Shown in pieces: positions 1 through 5,622 of a DNA stretch of 11,776 bases; the first letter of the stretch is position 1, and the number at the start of each line of letters is the position of its first letter. Under the pieces are notes generated by a model that was not told the DNA's origin, made no database searches, and saw nothing but the letters and a program-made list of their open reading frames with translations. The translations under genes were made by a program, and so were the position numbers. Origin of the DNA: Janthinobacterium lividum (GTDB taxonomy: Bacteria; Pseudomonadota; Gammaproteobacteria; Steroidobacterales; Steroidobacteraceae); NCBI GenBank assembly GCA_943327025.2, contig CALPVO020000044.1, positions 1 through 11,776 of the forward strand, read 5' to 3'.

Positions 1-545
1 GGGTAGTGCGCGAGGCCCTCGCCAAACTGGTAGCTCGCAAGGGCAGCGGTCAGCGGCACTCCATTTCCTTGAATCTTTCTGGCACCACCTTGAATGACGA
101 ACGTTTCCTGGAGTTCTTGCTGAGCGAGTTGTCGCAGGTGGAATTGGAGCCGGGCGCGCTGTGCTTCGAGATTACCGAGACCGCGGCGATTACGCACATG
201 ACCAACGTGGTGTACTTCATGCGCCAACTGAAGGCGCGTGGCGTACGTTTCGCCCTCGACGATTTTGGTTCGGGGCTGTCATCGTTCAGTTACCTGAAGA
301 CCTTGCCCGTCGACATTCTGAAAATCGACGGCCAGTTTGTGGAGAACGTCGTCCGCGACCCCGTGGACCGCAGCATGGTTAGCGCCATCTGTCAGGTCGC
401 TCGAACCATGGGGCTAGTTACCTGTGCCGAACGCGTAGAAACGCAGGAGGCGCTGGATGTGCTGACAGAAATTGGCGTCGACTACGCGCAGGGTTACCTC
501 ATCGGCCACCCCAAATCGGTGCGGGAACTGGTGCCGGGGCAGTAG
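1..545 (+). CDS. EAL-domain c-di-GMP phosphodiesterase, C-terminal fragment
   Basis: Partial gene: the frame is open to the left window edge and ends at TAG 543-545. The encoded ~180 residues are the C-terminal two thirds of an EAL domain, which hydrolyses cyclic di-GMP to pGpG. The EAL signature itself would lie left of the window. Visible conserved blocks, in order, are LNLSG, FEITET, LDDFGSG (loop 6, Ser for the usual Thr), LKIDG, AERVET (the usual Gly replaced by Arg, a change I recall from many proteobacterial proteins) and AQGYLIG. The Asn, Glu, Asp-Asp, Lys and Glu residues that bind metal and catalyse in EAL enzymes are all present, so this part looks active rather than degenerate. 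Upstream GGDEF, PAS or sensor domains cannot be seen. The stop codon sits inside the first unit of a 24-bp tandem repeat. Confidence 0.95.
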   Translation, partial: VVREALAKLVARKGSGQRHSISLNLSGTTLNDERFLEFLLSELSQVELEPGALCFEITETAAITHMTNVVYFMRQLKARGVRFALDDFGSGLSSFSYLKTLPVDILKIDGQFVENVVRDPVDRSMVSAICQVARTMGLVTCAERVETQEALDVLTEIGVDYAQGYLIGHPKSVRELVPGQ

Positions 546-611
546 CTGCTCGCACACTCTAGGCAGTAGCCGCCCGCATACCCTAGGCGGTCGCCGTGCA
601 CCTACAATAGG
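540..611. repeat. 24-bp tandem repeat, three units (third degenerate)
   Basis: Units are 540-563, 564-587 and 588-611. Units 1 and 2 match at 20 of 24 positions and all four differences are C/T transitions. Unit 3 matches unit 2 at about 16 of 24. Each unit starts C(A/G)GT and ends TAGG. Unit 1 contains the stop codon of the EAL gene, and unit 3 contains the TACAAT hexamer proposed as the -10 box of the next gene. The repeat fills the whole 68-nt gap between the EAL gene and the amidohydrolase gene. Confidence 0.75.
603..608 (+). promoter_or_regulatory. -10-like TACAAT for the amidohydrolase gene (leaderless)
   Basis: TACAAT (5 of 6 to TATAAT) lies 5 nt before ATG 614, so transcription starting 6-7 nt downstream would begin at or within a base of the start codon. 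No Shine-Dalgarno sequence precedes the ATG and no good -35 box is seen. The same geometry recurs before three other genes in the window, which is the main support. Confidence 0.4.
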
Positions 612-613
612 GC

Positions 614-1309
614 ATGGTTTCCCCCTCTTTTGTGTTTGCCTGCGACCATGCCAGTGCGGCCCTGCCTGCCGGCGCGAGCGGTCTGGGTTTATCGCCATCC
701 GCTTTTTCTCGTCACATCGCCTTGGATTTGGGTGCCGCAGCGCTGGCCGCGGCGCTAGGTGAACGCTTTGCGGCACCGGTAGTGCTGGCGCCGTTCTCGC
801 GGCTGTATATCGACTGTAACCGTCGCCTAGACGACCTGACCTCCATTCCCCAGATGAGCGATGGCACCGCCATTCCCGGCAACCAAGGGCTTTCTCCTGA
901 GGCGCGTGCCGAGCGTGCCCGGGTAGCTTTTCATTCGTACCATGCGGCCGTCGCCGCGGCCTGTGCGCAGACAGCCAAGCCCATCCTCGTGGCGGTGCAC
1001 AGTTTTACGCCGGCGCTGGCGGGTGCCACGCCGCGCCCTTGGAATGTGGGCGTGCTTTGGGACCGGGACGCGGCCTTGGCCTTGCCGTTGTTGGCTGCAC
1101 TGCGAAGCGCTGGCCTTTGCGTTGGCGACAATTTGCCGTATTCCCTGCGTCATCCGGCGCGCTATACCCTGGAGCGTCACGGCGAGGCGTGGGGGCGGCA
1201 CCACGTGGGCTTGGAGGTGCGTCAAGACCTGCTGACGGCTACTGGCGGCATCGAGCGTTGGGCCCGCGTCGTGGGTGACGCGTTGGCGGCCGCTGGGGCT
1301 ACACTCTAG
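614..1309 (+). CDS. N-formylglutamate amidohydrolase family protein
   Basis: This 231-residue soluble protein belongs to the N-formylglutamate amidohydrolase (HutG/FGase) family, zinc-dependent enzymes that release formate from N-formyl amino acids. Family-like blocks are CDHAS (residues 10-14), the SRLYIDCNR segment (62-70), HSFTP (129-133), GDNLPYS (171-177) and HGEAWGRHHVGLEVRQD (189-205). It is shorter than classical HutG (about 265 residues), and no other histidine-utilisation gene is nearby. A role in general deformylation of small formyl compounds is therefore as likely as histidine catabolism; the substrate is inferred only. There is no signal peptide or membrane segment. ATG 614 is the first start in frame, lacks a ribosome binding site and lies just after a -10-like box, so the mRNA may be leaderless. 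The stop codon overlaps a TACACTCTAGG stretch that may serve the next gene. Confidence 0.88.
   Translation: MVSPSFVFACDHASAALPAGASGLGLSPSAFSRHIALDLGAAALAAALGERFAAPVVLAPFSRLYIDCNRRLDDLTSIPQMSDGTAIPGNQGLSPEARAERARVAFHSYHAAVAAACAQTAKPILVAVHSFTPALAGATPRPWNVGVLWDRDAALALPLLAALRSAGLCVGDNLPYSLRHPARYTLERHGEAWGRHHVGLEVRQDLLTATGGIERWARVVGDALAAAGATL
1300..1305 (+). promoter_or_regulatory. possible -10 TACACT for the GYF_2-RDD gene
   Basis: TACACT overlaps the last codons of the amidohydrolase gene, about 75 nt before ATG 1381. It sits in TACACTCTAGG (1300-1310), which resembles CACACTCTAGG at 553-563 in the tandem repeat. No convincing -35 box is visible. This is weak, and co-transcription with the upstream gene is equally possible. 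Confidence 0.22.
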
Positions 1310-1380
1310 GTCTTGTTTTCATTGCAGTGACCGCTGGGCTTTGGGTCCTGCGCGCTTGAACCACCCCTGGAGGGGCAAAG

Positions 1381-2022
1381 ATGCAGATTCATGTTGCCAA
1401 GTCCGGCCAGCAGTCAGGCCCCTATACGCTGGAGCAGGTGCAGAACATGGTGCGCAGTGGTCTGCTGTCCGCAGCGGACCTAGGCTGGCACGAAGGTATG
1501 GCCGAGTGGGCGCCGCTCCACACCATCGCCGGGTTGGGGGTTCCCCCGCCGACGGGTGCTGCGGCCACCCCGATGGGGGCGGGTGGCCCACCGGCAGACC
1601 GCGTGAAGCGGCTCGTGGCCACGGTGCTGGATGGCCTCATTTTCGCTGTTACGGCGGGCATGGCTTTTGGCATGGGCTTTCTCAGCGGCGCCGGTTTCCA
1701 CTGGGGCGTTGGCTTGCTGTCCGGATTCGGCCTCATGAGCATCGTGTGGCTGGGCATGCTCGTGTGTCAGTGCTACTTGCTCGCCATTCGCGGCCAGACC
1801 ATCGGCAAAATTGTCATGGGGCTGCGTATCGTGCGCTTCGAAGACGGCGGTAACCCAGGCTTCGTGAAGGCAGTATTGCTGCGTACTTTTCTTTGGGCGC
1901 TCATCACTGCCGTGCCGGTGGTTGGCACGTTGGTTGGCGTGGTCGGCATCCTGTTCATCTTCCGCGACGACCAGCGCTGCCTGCATGACCACCTCGCCGG
2001 CACGCGGGTAGTCAACGCCTGA
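1381..2022 (+). CDS. GYF_2-RDD domain inner-membrane protein
   Basis: This 213-residue protein has two parts. Residues 1-50 are a GYF_2-type domain (GPYTLEQVQNMVRSG, then W-x-EGM-x-EW-x-PL), thought to bind peptides or proline-rich partners on the cytoplasmic side. After a Gly/Pro-rich linker (51-71) comes an RDD domain with its typical Arg and Asp in ADRVKRLVATVLDG (72-85). Hydrophobic segments lie near 82-102, 108-136 and 165-193, and GQTIGKIVMGLRIV (138-151) and DDQRCLHDHLAGTRVV (196-211) are typical RDD blocks. RDD proteins are integral membrane proteins; some are linked to ion transport, but no substrate can be named here. The start is fixed by a strong GGAGGGG ribosome binding site at 1369-1375. 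Its neighbours do not suggest a pathway. Confidence 0.9.
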   Translation: MQIHVAKSGQQSGPYTLEQVQNMVRSGLLSAADLGWHEGMAEWAPLHTIAGLGVPPPTGAAATPMGAGGPPADRVKRLVATVLDGLIFAVTAGMAFGMGFLSGAGFHWGVGLLSGFGLMSIVWLGMLVCQCYLLAIRGQTIGKIVMGLRIVRFEDGGNPGFVKAVLLRTFLWALITAVPVVGTLVGVVGILFIFRDDQRCLHDHLAGTRVVNA

Positions 2023-2115
2023 TTGGCTGCAGCCCGCGCCCAGCACTGGAGCCCAGCACCTCACCTTCAGTGCCATGGGGCAGGCAGTCGTTACGGCGCG
2101 CCCTGTCACTTCGGT

Positions 2116-2121
2116 CACAAT
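2116..2121 (+). promoter_or_regulatory. -10-like CACAAT for dusA (leaderless GTG start)
   Basis: CACAAT (4 of 6 to TATAAT) in the context TCACAATAGGCCGGTG lies 6 nt before GTG 2128. It closely parallels TACAATAGGGCATG before the amidohydrolase gene. A weak TTACGG at 2091-2096 is 19 nt upstream. The upstream stretch 2023-2115 holds nothing else recognisable apart from the short palindrome GGCTGCAGCC at 2025-2034. Confidence 0.35.
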
Positions 2122-2127
2122 AGGCCG

Positions 2128-3183
2128 GTGGAAACTCTTGCCAAACCGCTGGCTAACGCCCCGGACGCCATGTTGGCCAAACCAATGGCCAAAACCTTGG
2201 CCGTCGCGCCCATGATCGACTGGACGGACCGGCACTGCCGGGCCTTCCATCGCCGCATCGCGCCGCGGGTTCGGCTGTATACCGAAATGATCGTCGCGGA
2301 CGCCGTGTTGCATGGCAAGCGCGAACGCCTGCTGGGCTACGACCAGGCCGAGCACCCCGTGGCCTTGCAGTTGGGCGGCTGCGACCCGCACAAGCTGGCG
2401 GCCGCGGCGCGCATTGGCGCTGACTATGGCTACGATGAAATCAACCTGAACTGCGGTTGCCCCAGCGACCGTGTGCGCGATGGTGCGTTCGGTGCTTGCC
2501 TCATGCAGCGGCCTGCGGTGGTGGCAGAGGGCGTGGCCGCCATGATAGCGGCAGTGCCTGCGCACATACCGGTGACCGTCAAGTGTCGTCTAGGCATTGA
2601 CGAGCGCGACGACTGGGAATTCCTCGAGGCATTTCTCACCGCTGTGCATGCTGCGGGCTGCCGGCATTTCATCGTACATGCGCGGCAGGCCATTCTGGGT
2701 GGCCTCAGCCCCAAGGAAAATCGCGAGATTCCGCCGCTGCGGCACGCCGAAGTGTGGCGTGTGAAGCGTGCGTTTCCCGCTTGCCAGATCGTCATCAATG
2801 GCGGTCTGCAGACGGTGGCGGACGTCGCTGAACACCTGGCTCATGTTGATGGCGCCATGCTGGGCCGCGAGGCCTATCACCGGCCTTATGTGTTGGCCGA
2901 ACTGGAACAGGCCTTCTGGGGCGCCGGCCCGGCGCCGACCGAAGAAGCCATGGCGGATTGGTTGGCGGAGTACACCGCGCGCCATGTGGCCAATGGCGGG
3001 CGTGTCCATGATGTGGCGCGCCATGCGCTGGGATTGTTTACCGGCAAGCCCGGCGCGCGCGCGTGGCGCCGCTACTTGAGCGAGCATTCCAACCGACGCG
3101 ACGTGACGCCCAGCGTTTTCGCGAATGCCGCGCGTGTGGCGCGGCAGTTGTCAGCGCAGGACGAGATTGCCCTGCGCCAGTAG
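2128..3183 (+). CDS. dusA: tRNA-dihydrouridine(20/20a) synthase DusA
   Basis: A flavoenzyme that uses FMN and NADPH to reduce uridines in the tRNA D-loop to dihydrouridine. From GTG 2128 the protein has 351 residues. The DusA signature VAPMIDWTDRHCR is at about 26-38, catalytic Cys111 in NLNCGCPSDRV, VKCRLGID (151-158), FIVHARQA (181-188), INGGLQ (223-228) and GAMLGREAYHRPY (242-254), all typical of DusA rather than DusB/C. The frame is open up to 2023, but that extension resembles no Dus family member. I chose GTG 2128 because a -10-like hexamer lies 6 nt before it and because no ATG candidate (2170 or 2185) has a ribosome binding site; ATG 2170 remains a real alternative giving 337 residues. 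The first 25 residues contain a near-repeat, LAKPLAN then LAKPMAK. The 3' end overlaps the convergent peptidase gene by 33 bp. Confidence 0.93.
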   Translation: METLAKPLANAPDAMLAKPMAKTLAVAPMIDWTDRHCRAFHRRIAPRVRLYTEMIVADAVLHGKRERLLGYDQAEHPVALQLGGCDPHKLAAAARIGADYGYDEINLNCGCPSDRVRDGAFGACLMQRPAVVAEGVAAMIAAVPAHIPVTVKCRLGIDERDDWEFLEAFLTAVHAAGCRHFIVHARQAILGGLSPKENREIPPLRHAEVWRVKRAFPACQIVINGGLQTVADVAEHLAHVDGAMLGREAYHRPYVLAELEQAFWGAGPAPTEEAMADWLAEYTARHVANGGRVHDVARHALGLFTGKPGARAWRRYLSEHSNRRDVTPSVFANAARVARQLSAQDEIALRQ

Positions 3184-4641
3184 CCACGCCAGTACCGCAT
3201 AAGCCGCGGTCGCCTGGTCCACGGCGGCTGGGTCCACCTTGTCTAGTGTGTCGTTCGCCGTGTGGTGGTTATCGAAATACAAAGTGCCGTCCTGCTGCAA
3301 GTTGAATACCGGCACGCCTTCGCGGCGCAAGGGGCCCGTGTCGGCACCACCGCTGGCTTCATTGTTGCCCCACTCAATGCCTAGCGGCGCCAACACGCTT
3401 TGCACCTGCTGCATGGCGGGTACGGCGGTTGCGGCCACGCGCGAGGAGAAGCGGAACACGCGCGCACCGCCGAAATCCGCTTCCACGGCGCCGACATGCT
3501 TGCCGAGATTCGCCGCTTCACGGCGCGCATATTCGTTGGCGCCAGACAGTCCGAACTCTTCATTGGCCCACAACACCACGCGTACGGTGCGGCGTGGCTT
3601 CAAGCCCGCCTGCTTGATGCCAATGGCAGCGGCAGTGGCAATGGCCACGCCGGCACCGTCGTCGATGGCACCGTGGCCCAAGTCCCAAGAGTCGAGGTGC
3701 CCACCGAGCACCACCACCTCGTCGGGGAATTCGCTACCGATGATTTCCCCGATCACGTTCGCGGACTTCGCCATGGGCAGTTCACGCGCCGTCGAGCGCA
3801 GGAAGAGGCGCACCGGTTTTTGGCTGGCCGTAGCCGTGGCGTATTGCCGCGCCAGTTGGTCGGCGTCCGGGTTCGCGAGTGCCACGGCAGGAATGCGTGG
3901 GGCGTTGATGGCGTAGGTGACTGTACCGGTATGGGCGAACCGGGAATTGGTGTCGGTACCTACCGAGCGGATGACGATGGCGCTCGCGCCCTTGGCACCG
4001 GCGAGGCTGGCGCCATCGGCACGACCACGCACCACGGGGCTGTAGCCCTTGCCTTCACGGTCCCGCCGCATGCTTTGGTCGAGGAACACGATCTTGCCGG
4101 CTACGGCGACCTCGGGTGCTGCCTTTAGCGCCTCTAAGCTGTCGAAGCGCACCACTTCACCGTGCAGGCCTTCCTGGGCCGTGCCTATGCTGCCACCCAG
4201 CGAAGCGGCCACCAATCGCTGCGGGAAAGGCGCTTCGGTGCGTACTTCCAGATCGCCACGATCCCAATGCGGAACCGTGACTTCCTGCGTGTAAACGCGG
4301 TCGAAGCCAAGGGCTTCGAGCCTCGCCTTCGCCCAAGCCACGGCCGCCGCGTCGCCGGCGGAGCCCGCCGAACGGGGGCCGACCTCAGTGGTCAGGTCGC
4401 GCACGAAAGCGAAGGCTTCTGAACCCTTGACCAACCGGTCGCGCAGGGCCTTTGCCGCCGCAAGGTCTTCGCGTGTCCAGGGGGCAGGGGTTCCCTTTTC
4501 TTCCTTTGCCTCAGCAGCGTCGGCAGTGCTAGGGCCGCAGGACAGACCCAGGCCGAAGGTGGCTAACGCGGCCGACAGGGCCAGTTGCTTGACGAACTTC
4601 GCGGCGAATACCGCGGTGAGGCGATGGTGTGGAGTAGGCAT
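3151..4641 (-). CDS. secreted M28 family zinc metallopeptidase with PA-like insert
   Basis: A 496-residue exported aminopeptidase/carboxypeptidase of family M28 (plasma glutamate carboxypeptidase-like). The N-terminus is a Sec signal: basic start, hydrophobic core at 19-34, probable cleavage near ADAA-EA (43/44). Cys35 in GLSCG is a poor lipobox, so a lipoprotein is less likely. Residues ~75-145 begin the peptidase fold, ~150-290 form a PA-like insert, and the catalytic core follows. Di-zinc ligands are visible: GGHLDSWD (His315, with Asp317), IDDGAG (Asp327), NEEFG (Glu361 as base, Glu362), EADFGG (Asp389) and DNHHTANDT (His460). All catalytic positions are present. GGAG on the minus strand (4651-4648) lies 6 nt before the ATG and sets the start. 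It is divergent from the cyclase gene with a 72-nt gap; a TTGTCA/TAGAAT pair on the minus strand (4695-4690 and 4675-4670) has a 14-nt spacer, too short to be convincing. Probable role: peptide scavenging in the periplasm or outside the cell. Confidence 0.93.
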   Translation of the reverse strand: MPTPHHRLTAVFAAKFVKQLALSAALATFGLGLSCGPSTADAAEAKEEKGTPAPWTREDLAAAKALRDRLVKGSEAFAFVRDLTTEVGPRSAGSAGDAAAVAWAKARLEALGFDRVYTQEVTVPHWDRGDLEVRTEAPFPQRLVAASLGGSIGTAQEGLHGEVVRFDSLEALKAAPEVAVAGKIVFLDQSMRRDREGKGYSPVVRGRADGASLAGAKGASAIVIRSVGTDTNSRFAHTGTVTYAINAPRIPAVALANPDADQLARQYATATASQKPVRLFLRSTARELPMAKSANVIGEIIGSEFPDEVVVLGGHLDSWDLGHGAIDDGAGVAIATAAAIGIKQAGLKPRRTVRVVLWANEEFGLSGANEYARREAANLGKHVGAVEADFGGARVFRFSSRVAATAVPAMQQVQSVLAPLGIEWGNNEASGGADTGPLRREGVPVFNLQQDGTLYFDNHHTANDTLDKVDPAAVDQATAAYAVLAWLLAQGNLVLR

Positions 4642-4700
4642 GTTCGGCTCCGAAAACGCGATTACCCGAATTCTACTGGATGGGCGTTATGACAAGTCCC

Positions 4701-4706
4701 TATAAT
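4701..4706 (+). promoter_or_regulatory. -10 TATAAT for the cyclase-FHA gene (leaderless)
   Basis: A perfect TATAAT lies 7 nt before ATG 4714, so the predicted transcription start falls on or next to the A of the start codon. No Shine-Dalgarno sequence fits between them. The -35 region (about 4677-4683) is poor. This is the clearest leaderless start in the window. Confidence 0.6.
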
Positions 4707-4713
4707 CCGGCAA

Positions 4714-5622
4714 ATGGGATTAGAGCGGGAACTGGCAATACTCTTTGCCGACGTGGTCGGCAGCACGCGGCTGTATGAACAGCTCGGGGACAAGCGCGCC
4801 AGTGAAACGGTAGGGCTGTGCATTCGGCTCATGCGTCAGGCCACGGAAGAGTTCCGCGGCACGGTTATCAAGACCATGGGCGACGAAGTGATGTCCACTT
4901 TCGTCAGCGCCGACGACGCGCTCTCGGCCGCCGCCGAAATGCAGCACTCCATTGGTGAACAGTCGCTCCTGTCCATGCCCGATGGCCAAGTGGCTATTCG
5001 CATCGGTTGTCATTTCGGCCCGGTCGTCATTGAACATCGCGATGTTTTCGGCGCGGCGGTGGCCACGGCCAACCGGATGACCAGTCAGGCCAAGCCCGGG
5101 CAGATCATCACCACGGCCGCCATGGTGGCCCAACTGGGCAGTCCTTGGCGTTCCGCGGTGCGGCAAGTGGACCTCACCGCCATCAAAGGCGCCTCGGCCG
5201 AAGTCATGGTCTACGAGGTCTTCTGGCAGGAAGAGCAGGAAGACGTGACGAGCATGCTGCGACCGCTAGTGCTCACTCAGGCGGTGCGCCATTCGCCGTC
5301 GCGCTTGGTGCTGCGCGCCAATGGTCGCGAATATCTGGTGGATGCCCGTCAGTCGGCGGTTACGGTGGGGCGCGCCGATGACAACGACCTCGTGCTGAAG
5401 GGCAATCTGGTGTCCCGGTTGCATGCGCGCATTGAGTTGGCGCGCAGTCGCTTTGTGCTCATCGACCAAAGCACCAACGGCTGCTTCATTTTGCCCGCGG
5501 GTTCCGCGGAGATGTTCCTGCGGCGCGACAGTTTCGTGTTGCAGGGGAGTGGGGTCATCGGTCTTGGGCAAAGCCCTGAGACCGGCGGACCACAGACGCT
5601 CGAGTACACCTGCGAAGAGTAG
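4714..5622 (+). CDS. class III adenylate/guanylate cyclase with C-terminal FHA domain
   Basis: A 302-residue cytoplasmic signalling protein. Residues 5-172 are a class III nucleotide cyclase homology domain and ~195-285 a forkhead-associated (FHA) phosphothreonine-binding domain. In the cyclase domain the metal-binding Asp13 (FADVVGST) and Asp57 (MGDEVM), the adenine-selecting Lys53 and Asp110 (DVFG), and the phosphate-binding Arg121 are present, which favours ATP as substrate. The transition-state Asn expected in the VNxAxR motif is Ala117 (VATANR), with an Asn three residues later, so activity is uncertain. The FHA domain keeps its core: VGR (218-220), SRLH (234-237) and STNG (253-256), so phosphopeptide binding is likely; a Ser/Thr kinase partner is implied but not in view. 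The start follows directly on a TATAAT box. The FHA-coding part is crossed antisense by the run-on pckG frame. Confidence 0.92.
   Translation: MGLERELAILFADVVGSTRLYEQLGDKRASETVGLCIRLMRQATEEFRGTVIKTMGDEVMSTFVSADDALSAAAEMQHSIGEQSLLSMPDGQVAIRIGCHFGPVVIEHRDVFGAAVATANRMTSQAKPGQIITTAAMVAQLGSPWRSAVRQVDLTAIKGASAEVMVYEVFWQEEQEDVTSMLRPLVLTQAVRHSPSRLVLRANGREYLVDARQSAVTVGRADDNDLVLKGNLVSRLHARIELARSRFVLIDQSTNGCFILPAGSAEMFLRRDSFVLQGSGVIGLGQSPETGGPQTLEYTCEE

Noticed and set aside
2023..2127. Upstream extension of dusA to the codon at 2023
   Set aside because: The 35 extra residues (Cys/His/Pro-rich) resemble no Dus protein, and the proposed promoter lies inside this stretch.
1480..2565. Long minus-strand frame (361 codons) across the RDD gene and the start of dusA
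   Set aside because: It is antisense to two clearly recognisable proteins, is rich in His/Arg/Gln/Ala, and shows no family motif; such shadows are expected in GC-rich coding DNA.
4670..4695. TTGTCA/TAGAAT promoter for the M28 peptidase on the minus strand
   Set aside because: The two boxes are good individually, but a 14-nt spacer is outside the normal 16-18 nt range.
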